DNA of 64,000 bases from the NCBI RefSeq assembly GCF_046630445.1, contig NC_092341.1:27790001-27854000 (forward strand). The letters run 5' to 3'. The notes beneath the pieces are model-generated. The model had not been told where the DNA came from, did no database searches, and saw only the letters and a program-made list of their open reading frames with translations. This stretch comes from Rutidosis leptorrhynchoides. Lineage: Eukaryota > Streptophyta > Magnoliopsida > Asterales > Asteraceae. The position numbers were made by a program, and so were the translations under genes. Positions 24,917 through 37,425 of this stretch are shown here, piece after piece. Numbering within the stretch: the first letter of the stretch is position 1; each line of letters starts with the position of its first letter.

Positions 24917-25451
24917 AACAGTACCTCACCTCTCTCACCTCTGATCTTACGATTTACCCACTTCGAGTAATTTTCGAGTCTCACCTCCACCACAGTTCGA
25001 CTCCTACAGCTCCGAATATCATTTCCTGAAATTTAATTATATTTCTAACCACCAACGGCCACCCACGCATCCTTTAGCTCGTCACTTTGGTTGAGATATA
25101 AATGGAGGCTCATGTCTTTTATTTCTGAATTGGATTCATGTACCAAATAAAAGGAAAGATTGGGTGGAGTTTAGGACCCATTTTTGTCTAGATCATACAA
25201 CCTACCTCGTTGGAATTAATTAAAGTTGAATTTATGTGGTGGGCTAATATATGAGCTCATTCTGTAACTTCACTTTTATTATTATCATTTTTTTCTTGTC
25301 GTAATCACCATTTATTTTCTCTTTAGTATTACCCAATTACAATCATTTTCAAATCTCCGTCCTCTTTTAAAATATCCGATCACACCACCTTTTCTCTCTC
25401 TAAATTTACTCTTATTTCCTGCTACTGCTTCTCTTCCAACCTTCATCTTTC

Positions 25452-28400
25452 ATGACTCTCACCAACAAATATGATAAAATTTATACAGTTACATCAATTG
25501 GTCATCTCATTCCTATCAAACTTGACCTAGCAAAACTCAACTATAGTCATTGGAGCACTCTTTTCACCACTCATTGTGCCGGTTTTGATGTACTTGGGTT
25601 CATCAAAGGCACATCAACCAGTGAAGAACGAGCCACCGAGGAATGGTCTAAAGCAGATTCGGTCGTGCGTTCGTGGATTTTTCTCACAATTTCTCAACCC
25701 CTCTTGGAACGTGTCCTCAACTCACAACCCAAGACTGCCCACTAGGCATGGGAATTTCTGGCAAAGGTTTTTCAAGACAATAAACGTGCACGAACAGTTG
25801 AAATCACCGCCGAACTCAAAGCACTGGATATCGGTAATCAAACTGTGGAGGAGTATTTTCGCAAACTTGACTCGCTATCCTCTCTCCTACGCAATCTAGG
25901 AACCACCATTGAAGAAGATGATCTTGTTACCTACGCCATTAATGGGTTAAACGATAAATTCCTTCATGCAACTCATATTATAATTCATAGTAATCCTTTC
26001 CCGAACCTAGCAACCGTACGATCAATGATAACCCTGGAAGAGATGCGTTTGAATCGGACAAAACCTTGTCCCACCGTAAACAGCGCAACGCCATATAGTC
26101 CTACGGTACTCCTTGCTCATACACCCGTTGGAAATTCTCGCTCGACATCGTCCAAAATTAATGCTCAGCAGGTCTGTCGAGGATTCACACGTGGTTTTTG
26201 TAGTTTTGGCGAACAGTGCCGATACCTTCATCATAGAACCAATCGGCCAAGTCACAACCGACCTAATCCAAGTAATAATGTTGTGCGCTCATCTAATCCT
26301 AACTGGGCATCAGGTAACACTTCTGCTCCACATAATCGGACCAATGGTAATACTCAAGACCACTTGCTAAAACTTATTGAGGCCCAACAGCAGGTCATTA
26401 ATAATTTTAGTTTATCATCTAACAACTTGGCCCAGCGACTGGTACCTTCCCACATGCCTTCACAGTCTGTTTTTAGGCCTGCTGTCCCGCAACTCAGTTC
26501 GGCCCAACAACCGTAGAATGCTCACCTTTTTACTGGGTCGTATACTCCTCAGGCTCACATGGCTCTGCCCAGTCTTCTTGGTCCATACTTACCTCAGTTC
26601 ACAACTATTGGGTCTGCGAGCCATAATAGTCAGACCTCTGTTAACGGACCTGCGTCTTACCTTGGGTCCGTTCCACCCGGATTTTTTGGTCCACAAAATC
26701 AAGCTACATATGGACAGGAGACATTAATTCCACACGTGTTTAGCACTACCACCCTTCCGGATTACAGTAACGCAGGCTGGACCATGGATACTGGTGCGTC
26801 CACTTATCTTACATCTAGCATTAATAATTTAAGTAGTGTTTTTAATTATTGCATGTATCCCTCAGTTGCTGTTGGTGACGGGAACCCCATCCCAGTCACC
26901 AATACTAGCCATAGCGTTTTTCCAAATGTTAACCGCCCTCTCCACTTATCAAATGTGCTTGTTACACCTAACATCGTTAAAAATCTTATTTCTGTTCGTT
27001 GTTTTACTCGTGATAATAAAGTTTCTGTTTCTTTTGACGAATTTGGTTTTTATGTGAAGGATTACTTGACTCGCCGCCTGCTCCTCCGATGTGATAGCAC
27101 CGGAGATCTCTATCCACTGACAACTCCAACATCTATACCTGCTCATCATGCTCTCGTAACCACTCCCAGCATTTGGCATCAGCGACTTGGACATCCCAGC
27201 GCTGATGTTTTTCGTCGTCTTTGTTCTAGCAATTCTATTTCATGTAATAGTAATAATAAATCTCATGTACTTTGTCATGCGTGCCAGCTTGACAAACACG
27301 TGTGACTCCCCTTTAATAGTTCTGTTTCTAATGTTACTTCTGTGTTTGACATTATTCATTCGGATTTATGGACATCTCCAATCCCGAGTCTTAGTGGTTA
27401 CAAATATTATGTTATTTTCTTAGATCATTTCTCACATTACTTATGGGTATTTCCGTTGCGCAATAAGTCTGACGTATTCAATATATTTGTTCAATTTCGA
27501 GCTTACATAAAAACTCAGTTCAATTCTGAAATCAAAGCTTTTCAATGTGATCAGGGCGGGGAATTCGATAACCATCAAATACACCAACTCTTTCGAAATA
27601 ATGGCATACACATTAGACTCTCGTGTACTCAAACTTCTCAACAAAATGGAAAATCCGAACGCATGATTCGTACTGTTAATAACCTTATCCGCACACTTCT
27701 CTTCCAAGCTCATCTTCCTCCCTCCTTCTGGGTAGAAGCTCTTCATATGGCAACATATCTCCTTAACCTCCTACCATCCTCTGCCATCAATCATGAAATC
27801 TCGCACACTCGCCTATACAAAACCCCTCCACACTACTTTACTCTTTGTGTTTTCGGATGTCTTTGCTACCCCCACTTAAACACAACCAATAACTTTCACC
27901 TCGATCCACACCTTGCATCTTTCTTGGGTACCCGTCCAATCACCGTGGTTACCGTTATCTCGATCTCGCCACTCATAAGGTAATATTATCTCGTCACGTT
28001 ACCTTTGATGAAACCTCCTTTCCATACAGCTCCACTACCACATCCGCTCCTCCCACCTATGACTTCCTTGACCCTCCACCTAATCTCTACTCACGTACCT
28101 ACTCGGAAACCTCATCTCCTCCACCCACAGACCCCACTCCAGCCCCTCCACCTACACCTCCAGCTCCCACTCCACAACAACCACCACCACCACCTACATC
28201 TACACACACCATGGTCACTCGTCATCGTGTTGGCACCAATAAACCCGTTCAACGTCTTAATCTTATTGTCTCTTCTCCCACTCCCGTTCCTAAATCTTAC
28301 TCTCAGGCTTTTACTGATCCCAATTGGCATAACGCTATGACCGAAGAATATAATGCTTTAATTAAAAACGGTACTTGGAACCTTGTGCCTCGACCCTCGG

Positions 28401-29825
28401 ACACGAACATCATTCGCTCCATGTGGTTATTTAAGCACAAGTTTAATGCAGATGGTACACTAAGCAGATATAAGGCTCGGCTCGTTGCTAACGGCCGCAG
28501 CCAGCAGGTTGGTATTGATTGCGACGAGACCTTCAGCCCCGTTGTTAAACCGGCTACGATTCAGACAGTTCTCAGCCTTGCTGCTTCTCGACACTGGCCT
28601 ATTCATCAGCTAGATGTCAAGAATGCCTTCTTACATGGTCACCTCTCTGAAACAGTCTATATGCATCAGCCTCCAGGGTTTCGTGATCCCGCTCACCCGG
28701 ACCATGTAAGCCTTCTACAAAAGTCGCTTTATGGGTTAAAGCAGGCTCCTCGTGCCTGGTTTCAGAGATTCGCCGGATACGCTCAGCGTGTCGGTTTCCA
28801 GCATAGCATATGTGACACATCCCTGTTCATTTACAAACAGGGCACAGATACAGCTTATCTTCTTTTATATGTTGACGACATCATCTTGACTGCATCCTCG
28901 CCCGCTCTCCTTCAGCAGGTTATCAGCTCTTTACATCAGGAGTTCTCCATGACGGACCTAGGTCCCCTTCACTACTTCCTGGGTATTTCTGTCACACGCA
29001 CTTCTTCTGGGCTATTCCTATCACAGAAAAAGCACGAATCCGAGATCATCGAGCATGCTGATATGGTTGGTTGTCACTCTAGCAGGATTCCCATTGACAC
29101 TAGCACCAAACTGACTACGAGTGGTCCCCCAGTTAAGGACCCCACTTTGTATCGTAGCCTTGCAGGTGCTCTACAGTATCTCACTTTCACTAGACCAGAC
29201 ATTACTTACGCAGTTCAGCAGATTTGTCTCTTTATGCATGACCCTCGGGAGCCTCACCTGGCTGCTCTCCGGAGGATCATTCGTTATGTCCAGGGTACCA
29301 TGGATCTCGGACTTCAGCTGTATGCCTCGTCCACAGCTTCTCTTGTTGCCTACTCTGACGCAGATTGGGCAGGTTGCCCGACTACTCGCCGTTCCACTTC
29401 TAGGTATTGTGTGTTCTTGGGTAATAACCTTCTCTCCTGGTCCTCCAAGCGACAACTCACTCCGTCTCGATCTAGTGCCGAGGCTGAATATCGCGGAGTC
29501 GCTAATGCCGTTGCAGAGACTAGTTGGCTACGCAACCTTCTTCGTGAGCTTCATTGCCCGCTCACCACGGCTACTCTTGTCTACTGTGATAACGTCAGTG
29601 CGGTCTACATGTCTGGAAATCCGGTTCAGCACCAGCGCACCAAACACATCGAGATTGACATACACTTTGTTCGTGATCTTGTTCTCAAAAGTCATGTTCG
29701 CGTGCTTCACGTGCCATTGCGATATCAGTTTGCCGACATCTTCACTAAAATTCTACTGTTTGCATTGTTCGACGAGTTCAGATCCAGTTTGAGCGTCCGT
29801 AGTGCTCCCGCTCCAACTGCGGGGA
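25452..29825 (+). mobile_element. gag-pol region of the Ale-like Copia
   Basis: Gag (IPIKLDLAKLNYSHWSTLF) is followed by a CCCH-type finger (CRGFTRGFCSFGEQCRYLHH) in place of the usual CCHC knuckle. Protease (WTMDTGASTYLTSS), GAG-pre-integrase (IWHQRLGHPSADVF) and integrase (HSDLWTSPIPS, CDQGGEFDN) come next. Reverse transcriptase (RYKARLVANGRSQQVGIDC, QLDVKNAFLHGHL, LLYVDDI) and RNase H (SSAEAEYRGVANAVAETSW) follow. The RT to RNase H part is one long open frame; the front half is broken several times. Confidence 0.93.
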
Positions 29826-30035
29826 TGTTAACGGACATTAGACATAGACAATATCATATGTAATATTTAGCATATCTCATATTAAATGTAGACATATCTA
29901 GTATTAAATGCAAAGATTGGATTGATAGATAGCAAGGGACATGATCCCTAAATTCAAGGAATATGAGATCATATCATGTATTATATATTTGGCTTGTTTG
30001 ATCAATAAGAAATATGGAGAATTAACATTCTAACA
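29826..30035 (+). repeat. 3' LTR of the Ale-like Copia
   Basis: Same ends as the 5' LTR, 210 bp. Confidence 0.96.
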
Positions 30036-30356
30036 CATTTATGTACTTGATAAAGTTATACAGCAAGCAAAATGTGTAATGTCATTTGAAGATTTCTTTT
30101 GTGGGTCACACTTGATTGATGTAAATAGACCATAGTCGTATTGGATCTTGTATACCTCATGTGAAGAGAGTTGGAGACAGGGACCAATATATGTGAAGAA
30201 TGAAAGAGTAATTGAGATGGCAACTTTTACCCATTTACTTTCGTGCCAATTCAGTTATGTTTACTTTCTAACGGGTCAAATGGGTACGTAAGACAAAAAT
30301 ATTTAGTAAAGAATTGAACGGCACTAAAGTCCAAGGGAAACTAGAACATAAAACAA

Positions 30357-30638
30357 TGTTATGGATCATTTAGACGTGCACATGGGTCGTTTAACTAACT
30401 TTTCCACCTTGGTATAAATAGAGACGTTAGGTTCATCTGTTAGTTAGCTTAAGATTTGTATGTGTGTGAACACGATTCTCTCCCTCTTTTCTTGTAAAAT
30501 CTTGAACTATCATTTGGTTATTATCAATCATCAATATAGTTCATTTCGATTCAATCTTCAAGACTGATTCTTCCTTCGACGTCTTCAAGTTGTTTCGAGA
30601 GTTTCTTCGATGCGTATGAATTCAGGAAGTTCATAACA
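30357..30638 (+). repeat. 5' LTR of the deleted Gypsy
   Basis: TGTTATGGATCATTTAG to AGTTCATAACA, with TATAAATAGAG near 30413. Confidence 0.92.
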
Positions 30639-32938
30639 ATTGGTATCAGATTTCAAGTTTCGATTCCTAGGGTTTCATATCCGAAAATCAATAAAAAATA
30701 AAATAAAATAATACTCAACAAAAAATCAACGATTTTCATAGTTAAATTCGGTGATTTGACCAAGTTCTGATTAAAATTTGGTGTTCGAAGGTTCTTGCAC
30801 AACATTCCTGAAATTCGTCAATTTAAGGCGTTTTTGAACCGATTAGTGCGGGTTATCTGTTAATCGGAGGTTCAAGATTAAATTCTGATCATTTTTGTGC
30901 AATTTTCAGCACTTTTCGGCAAGTTTTGTGTTTGCGCCACCAACGTCCACCGTGAACCACCACCTTCGACGGCGCCGGAGTTCTAACAGAGAATTCCAGG
31001 TTGAAGACGATTATTTGTTGTGCACTCGTACGGTCCATTCATGTTAGATTATTTCTAGGGTTCTTGTAATTTCTTTGAAGATATCAGTCTCACGATTCAT
31101 TCATTGGTATTCCTTATTCTTCGTTAATTTCTGCTATTTTTAGAGCCCTGATTTTAGTTCTTGTTAAAGACGACTAATTACGTCAGACCTTATTTTGGTC
31201 TTTAGTGGACATATAAAAGTTTGGTAGACTGGAATTAAGTGGTCCATTGGGCCTGAATTGAAATTTGGGTCAAAAATATTACTTGAGTTCATAAGATTGT
31301 GGGCTAATTTCTTGGGTCAGATTAAGTGGACACTTAACAAATTTACGAGTGATTAAGCGGCAAGTGGCAATACAGATACAAAAGGTAATTGAGTTATACA
31401 AGTTTGAAGAATCAAACGATTAATGATAAGATGCCGATCTTTTATGATAACCCCACACAAGTTGAACTGTTAAGGAATACTATGAATTATTTGATTCGTG
31501 GTTTAAAGAGAGGACGGATTTTTCAGAATTATATGGTACCCATCTATTTGTTTCAGGGTTACGGCTTGAACTTAAGAAAGATGTTATCTTGTTCAGACCC
31601 AAAAACCTTCGTGATGCATATTGTTTGGCGGCTTTATAAGAAGATATGCAAGAGGTTGCGTAAAGAAAGGCAACAACTCATCTTATATCAAAGTCATGTA
31701 TGAGTGTCCAACCCAAAATAGATATATTACCACTATCTAATACCGTTACTCATGTGAGTGTATCGCAACTTAACACTAAAATGAATAGTGCAAAGTGTCC
31801 GCCTAAGAGGCAGATGATACAAGAAGAGTTAGATGATAGACTTATGAGAAACTTGTGCCTCCATTCTGACCAATATTATACGCCAAAACATAGATGTAGT
31901 GGGCAACACTTTACGATTGTCATACTGAGCAGAATTGACCATGAATTTCTTACTAGTGATGATATTGTAAAACAAGAGGAAGAAGTGGTGAGGGACAAGC
32001 GGATCGAAGGCAATGACGTCATACCACACATTTCCAAGAATGTCTTACATGAAACTAATACATACCAAACAATGAGAGAAGATGATAAAGAAAATACACA
32101 CGAATCGACTAAGGTAGTGACCGATAATGGTCTTATCTCTCTGGAAAATATTCTTTTTGATGTAAATGATAAGATAGTAATGGGTGACACTGAACCCGTT
32201 GATGTTAATGTTTCTCAAATGATTACATATGATTCGAAATTGAGTAGTTTTCAAGTCGTTGATGAATTTTATGAGCACGCTATTCTCATCAGCTCACATC
32301 TAGACGAGTCAAGTGAGCATCATGAGTCTTACCCGACAATCGGGAAGTACAAAAAGGAATTTGCATTCGGTGTTAAAAAATGATTCTCCAGCTACACATG
32401 CACTAAGATGTGAGAATACGCACCACATACGAGCCATTTTTTTAATAAAGCTTCGGATTATAAGAGTTTTCATGAGTTTAGACAACAAACTCTTTTCATT
32501 TTCCATACATGGTTTAATTCCTTCATTGAATTGGACCAAGTCAGGAACTTTCACACCCGAGCAAGGAGGAATTTTGAGATGCATCTATTGCCTAAATGGA
32601 AGACTAGATTGAGTTGTTATTTTTACAGTTTTGTGGCGATGTTGCGGGTTGGTTCAACTAATGCCACATTTGTTTTTGACCCAAGCAAGCCTTTTTGCTG
32701 TGAATTCGTGTTCAAGGAGATTCTTGCGGTTCAAAATCTTCTCAAAGAGTGTTGACTTTGTTTTGAGCAATCGCACATTCATTTTTGATAGGGGAAAGCC
32801 TGCAATTATAGTTGATAGCACGTTCGTTTTTGATCGTGGAAGGTTTTGTTGGTCCTTGACTCGCCATGAACTGCGACTAGCTATGAACACTAATGCTACA
32901 CATGCTTGGGAACAAGCATGATTTGAAGGAGAGAGGAT

Positions 32939-33231
32939 TATAATGGATTATTTAGACGTGCACATGCCGTGCACATGGGTCGTTTAACTAACTTTTCCAC
33001 CTTGGTATAAATAGAGATGTTAGGTTCATTTGTTAGTTACCTTAAGATTTGTATGTGTGCGAACACGATTCTCTCCCTCTTTTCTTGTAAAATCTTGAAC
33101 TATCATTTGGTTATTGTCAATCATCAATATAGTTCATTTCGATTCAATCTTCAAGACTGATTCTTTCTTCGACGTCTTCAAGTTGTTTCGAGAGCTTTTT
33201 CGATTCGTATGAATTCAGGAAGTTCATAACA
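32939..33231 (+). repeat. 3' LTR of the deleted Gypsy
   Basis: TATAATGGATTATTTAG to AGTTCATAACA. It has an extra 11-bp unit (GTGCACATGCC) relative to the 5' LTR, shared with the tail copied to 4013-4305. Confidence 0.92.
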
Positions 33232-33633
33232 AACAATAAGATAAAGTAGAATGAAGAGTCTTAATGAATGTTTTCAAACTATATTAGTATTATTTTAAGT
33301 TTTTATATGAATATGAATTAGTGTTGATTTGTGAAGATTAAGAACGAGTCAGACTTTAAGTCTCCGGCGGACGTTGCTAACCCTAATTGAGATGTCAAGA
33401 GGGTGGTTAAGTGATAACCGTTACCGGAAAGTTGATAGTTTTCAAGTTTCAGACTACTGGCTTTTAATTCTCTAGAACCCATATGACCTCATACAGGTCG
33501 AAAATTGAACCAAACATTTCTTTACCACCACCAACAACAGATCGAAAATTGAACCAATTGAAGAGAAGAATGGTGCGTCCTTAACTCACCATGAATCCAT
33601 GACTCATATCGAAACCTAGATAAGCTTGATTTC

Positions 33634-33855
33634 ATGACCACTGCAAAGATACTCTTCACCACTCCGTCTAAACAGAAGAAATTCAGGTACGAATTTTATC
33701 AAACACTTGGCGTGCAATTGCATATATTAACACTGACTATGTGTAAGTACATTTTCCTTTTATTTGTGTGTGCGCTAAAGTCGTTCGTATATGTATGTAC
33801 AATTATAAAGAAATTTAGCACGGTTCGGAATTTGATCACCATTACGATAATGTAA
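33634..33855 (+). other. Small ORF of 73 codons, not recognised (A2 copy)
   Basis: Near-identical to 4708-4929, differing by a handful of residues. Family unknown; may be an exon relic. Confidence 0.2.
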
Positions 33856-34572
33856 TGTCATTAGATTATACTCAGTTTACTTTTACATTGTACTGATTAG
33901 GACTTATAGCTTGTTTTCAATCAATGTACTCTTGATAAACTTAAATAGCAAACAACATGAGTAGTATCTATATATCATATGTACATTGATCCAGTTTAGA
34001 TTAGTGTAAGCAGCTCCCTAAGTACGTAAAACGGTTAATGTAATCACATCAGACTACAAAAACCTGTTGTTTCATGCATTACTAGTCACAGGTAAAATGA
34101 AACGCCAATTTTTGGGTCCATTTTAACTTACAAACACACAGCTGGCCAAGCCTTTTCATTTACAACAATTTTTTCGAATTAAATAGTAAATCAAATAATC
34201 AAAGATCTAATCTAATTGGGTCCAAAATTGCACATCTAACGTGACTAAGAATGGTATGTTCAAGGACACACCTTTCCCTACATTTGGGTTTGCATCTATT
34301 TATTATCGGCATTCATGTACTTGTAACAACATATGTACAAGATAACTTTATATAAATATCTCAAAATACTACTATATCAAAAGAATCATTCAGTCATAAA
34401 ATTTCAGTAACTAATAAAACAAAATAAAATAAAACTTGATATCATCAAGTTTGTAGGTAACAGGAAATGTAAATCAACGTACCCCCATTAGTAAAAAGGA
34501 AATCAAACAAAAACTAAATCAAATAAAATAATTGAACGAAAGATGAACTGAGCGCGCATGTTTCTAGCGAGA

Positions 34573-36153
34573 TCACCAGTTTAGTTTCAACTCGAGGTAC
34601 CTGTCAAAAGTACTTGGACTAGAGTCGGTTAGATATTCCCACCTATTGTTACGTGGATTTTTGAACTCGATATGTTTCAGATCCAACGTTTCTCTTTTCA
34701 TCAATTCACTTCTTAAGCTACTGTAACTTTTACATACATTAGTTGTTATGTAATTGGGATGGCAAATTGTAAACAGTGCATCAAAATATGAAGGGTGCAC
34801 CCGGCCTTTAACTGAAAAGGTATCAAACGATAGTTTGTGCACGTTTGTAGCCGGTAATGGGAACTGTATTTTGAGATCATCAATATCCATGTCCAGTAAA
34901 TCTTGATCATCAGAAGTACGAATTTTTATTCCAATGTCAAACTCGCTTGATAAATTGAGTAATTCCCTCATCTTATAAAGACAATGATTATCCGTGGGCT
35001 TCCCTAATTCGAGACGATCAAGCTCAATTTTTCCCGGAGTAGTATGATTTTGAAACGATATATTAGGAATTGTGGGGCTAATATAAAACAAATGAAGAAA
35101 TTTAGGAGCAGAAACTTGTAAGTCGTCGATCTGCCTGTTCTTAAGCAACCTTAGGGTCAGTGTTTTCAACGACGCACTAGCAATATCCAACTTTTCCGGA
35201 CTCCAGTTACAAAATGTAAGCTCCAAACTCTCGAGAAAAGGTAATTTCGATTTGATGTTATCAAAAAATGCAGCATCTATCATGACATCATATAAACTTA
35301 ACTCGATCACTCTACTTAATGAATCAATATTGAATGTCCTTGGAATGCTTAAAGACAAGTACTTAAAGTTTTGAAGGTTAGGGACATCATCAACTTCCAA
35401 GATTTTATATTTTTCTGATGATGCTACTAATTTAAACTCTTGAAGACAATGCAGATTTTTTGCCTTGATCTCCGTAAAGCCTGTACAGTGTAAAAGGTAT
35501 ACCTTCTCAAGTAATGTACAAGTACAAAATAAGTTATTAAGTACCTCATCACTTATCTTCACTTCGTACAACTTGAGTACTCTCAGTGACACACAGTTGA
35601 TCACAGGATTCCGAGTCACCCAAACACTACCCTCACGCTTCGAGTATGTACTCTCAATTTCAAGTCTGTGTAGATTTTTTCCGGAAAATATCTCATATGT
35701 AAGTATATACTTGCGTCTTATAGAGTTATGAATTGAGAGAGAAAGCTCTTTGAGACATCTTTGGGTAGCTACGGTTCGAATACACTTATTCGCAAGAAAA
35801 GTTGACTCTTTATCTTCGATTGTTATTCCAAGATCAATACTTTTAATTGGCACGTTGTCTTCGTTATACCTTGAGAGAGTTTGACCAATCAAGTGCATAG
35901 TTTCTTGATCTTCAGAATCATCAAACCTAAGGGTAGGGATGGTATACCAAGCTAGTTTCCATGACTTCGACAACACGCAAGTTCGAGCCGCTTCTTTTAA
36001 GGTCAAAAAAGATTGAATGTGGTGAATCAAATCGACAACATCTTCTAAACATGGCCCACTTCTCTTCACCTCCTCCATCTCCAAAGATTGTATGCCGTGA
36101 ATCAAATCTGAAACATCTTCTAATCGGGGTTCGCTTCTCTGCATCTCATCCAT
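34573..36153 (-). CDS. F-box/LRR protein, copy A2, intact, 526 residues
   Basis: One open frame from MDEMQRSEPRLEDV to ELKLNW without introns. The N-terminus has the same doubled LEDV motif as copy B, then the F-box segment (TLKEAARTCVLSKSWKLAWY), leucine-rich repeats (LRVLKLYEVKISDEVLNN, LPFLESLELTFC) and the conserved C-terminal region. The frame stays open 39 codons upstream to an ATG at 36270, including a run of aspartates from a CAT-repeat; the ATG at 36153 is preferred because copy B shares it and lacks the other. It is closest to the A1 pseudogene (about ten amino-acid differences in the comparable part) and clearly related to B. Likely role: SCF ubiquitin-ligase substrate adaptor, target unknown. 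No promoter motif was firmly identified. Confidence 0.87.
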   Translation of the reverse strand: MDEMQRSEPRLEDVSDLIHGIQSLEMEEVKRSGPCLEDVVDLIHHIQSFLTLKEAARTCVLSKSWKLAWYTIPTLRFDDSEDQETMHLIGQTLSRYNEDNVPIKSIDLGITIEDKESTFLANKCIRTVATQRCLKELSLSIHNSIRRKYILTYEIFSGKNLHRLEIESTYSKREGSVWVTRNPVINCVSLRVLKLYEVKISDEVLNNLFCTCTLLEKVYLLHCTGFTEIKAKNLHCLQEFKLVASSEKYKILEVDDVPNLQNFKYLSLSIPRTFNIDSLSRVIELSLYDVMIDAAFFDNIKSKLPFLESLELTFCNWSPEKLDIASASLKTLTLRLLKNRQIDDLQVSAPKFLHLFYISPTIPNISFQNHTTPGKIELDRLELGKPTDNHCLYKMRELLNLSSEFDIGIKIRTSDDQDLLDMDIDDLKIQFPLPATNVHKLSFDTFSVKGRVHPSYFDALFTICHPNYITTNVCKSYSSLRSELMKRETLDLKHIEFKNPRNNRWEYLTDSSPSTFDRYLELKLNW

Positions 36154-36312
36154 CTCCGAGTACCTAATTATAGTAATACTATGTGGTACATCATCATGAT
36201 CATCATCATCATCAATATATAATAATTGTACTCGTAGTATATGTAGTAACAGTACAGAAATAAAGAACATATGAATTTAATATTTACTAATAAAAGTTAA
36301 AGTATAAATAAA

Positions 36313-36446
36313 TGAACATTGAGTAGCTCATCAACTGGTAGTGGTCTGCCTCTCTTAGCGAGAGGTCAGGAGTTCGATTCCGCTAGGCTGCAACATTGCA
36401 CTCAAGGTTATCCCTGACCTGAAGTATCCACCTAGGTCGCCTTTCG
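36313..36446 (+). mobile_element. tRNA-derived SINE, A2 copy, fuller length
   Basis: About 134 bp with A-box-like TAGCTCATCAACTGGTAG and B box GAGTTCGATTCC, plus an anticodon-arm-like stem (CTCTC TTAGCGA GAGAG). Copy B is the empty site. Target duplication is not clear. Confidence 0.72.
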
Positions 36447-37158
36447 TGATTTTAGTGTTTCATCAATAAAGATAACTACTGATTATTCAACATAATAACT
36501 TTAGTTTAATAAAACTGTGGCTTTACTATTAAAATTGTTTAAATGATCACAAGTGAACAATAATGGGAATCAACTTCTTAAGATTACAGAAGAGTAAAGA
36601 AAACACCTAATGACTTGACCGAAATTATAAAAAATAAGACCCACTTGACCAAGGACACGTTTGGGACCAAACCTATTTAACCCGCACCCAACCCACCCGT
36701 TTTGCCAGGCCTACAAACAACTATCATAGCTACAGAATTCATAAATAATTACAATTATATATAGTCCTTTGTTATACGTCCATCACGTTAAAGTTTTACC
36801 TTAAAATCGATCACTCAAAAACCACAGATATATGGCCCAGACTAGAGGCTTTTGGCTTTAACCACGACTGTTCAATCAATTATCCAAAAAAATAAAATAC
36901 GAATTTAGTTCCGACTTAAGTTTTTAGTAAGAATTACCATTCTTTTTTTTTTTTACGGCAAAAATTATAATAACAAAATGACCCTAGAAAGATTCTAGAG
37001 AGGCTGCACCAAACTTAAAATACATTAATAAAAAAAAAAACGAACTTAACAAGCGTGATCAATTATAAGGATATAAATTTGATATCAGATTTTTATGATC
37101 TGTTTTACCCCCATACACAAATACTGAGGACCAACAAGACTCTAATAGGTACTATATA

Positions 37159-37216
37159 ACCCACCCACCCACCCACCCATCCATCCATCCATCCATCCAT
37201 CCATCCATCTATCTAT
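37159..37216. repeat. (CCCA)n/(CCAT)n compound microsatellite
   Basis: Five CCCA-type units, then nine CCAT-type units and short TCTA, at the place where A1 has only TCTA. Confidence 0.96.
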
Positions 37217-37280
37217 ATCTATAAAGTGATACATAACAAAGTATAAATTAAGAACGGCAAGAAATAGTTACCCAGAATCC

Positions 37281-37425
37281 TTGACGAAGTATTAGAGACG
37301 AAGCAGAATTACACACAAGTACGAGACAAGGACGTATATATAAGAAGGGACGTTGACGAAGTTTTAAAGAAGAAGCAGAATTATACACAAGTATGAGACA
37401 AGGACGTATATATAAGAAGGGACGT
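37281..37425. repeat. 72-bp tandem duplication (two units), A2
   Basis: Units start TTGACGAAGT at 37281 and 37353, as in A1. Confidence 0.85.

Larger units (their letters stand above)
24492..30035 (+). mobile_element. Ale/Retrofit-like Copia retrotransposon with both LTRs
   Basis: LTRs of 210 bp lie at 24492-24701 and 29826-30035, differing at about five positions (roughly 2.4 percent), which suggests an insertion of the order of one million years ago. Flanks are CATGT and CATTT, a 5-bp target duplication with one mismatch. A primer site TGGTATCGAGCC starts at 24702 and a purine tract GCGGGGA precedes the 3' LTR. The coding region is broken at about four or five places. The insertion splits repeat unit B. 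Confidence 0.94.
19755..30356. repeat. F-box repeat unit, copy B, interrupted by an Ale Copia
   Basis: Matches A1 and A2 in order but with more divergence: 3' flank, F-box gene on the minus strand, 5' flank and the AAGTTATACAGCAAGC region. The unit is split at 24491/30036 by the Ale element and resumes to GAACATAAAACAA at 30356. It lacks the SINE and the second 72-bp unit found in A copies, and has its own MITE and Helitron. Confidence 0.85.
30357..33231 (+). mobile_element. Internally deleted Gypsy (chromovirus-like) with both LTRs
   Basis: LTRs at 30357-30638 (282 bp) and 32939-33231 (293 bp) are flanked by a perfect target duplication AACAA. A primer site TGGTATCAGA starts at 30641 and a purine tract AAGGAGAGAGGA precedes the 3' LTR. 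The 2.3-kb interior has gag remnants only; part of 31740-31920 resembles the region around the zinc knuckle of chromovirus gag. No reverse transcriptase or integrase is seen. By eye the LTRs differ at a few percent plus an 11-bp tandem unit. It is a broken, non-autonomous fossil sitting at the junction of repeat units B and A2. Confidence 0.85.

Noticed and set aside
36313-36446. Functional tRNA gene
   Set aside because: Only A- and B-box regions and one arm look tRNA-like. The acceptor stem is missing and the sequence continues into a SINE body that is present or absent between duplicates.
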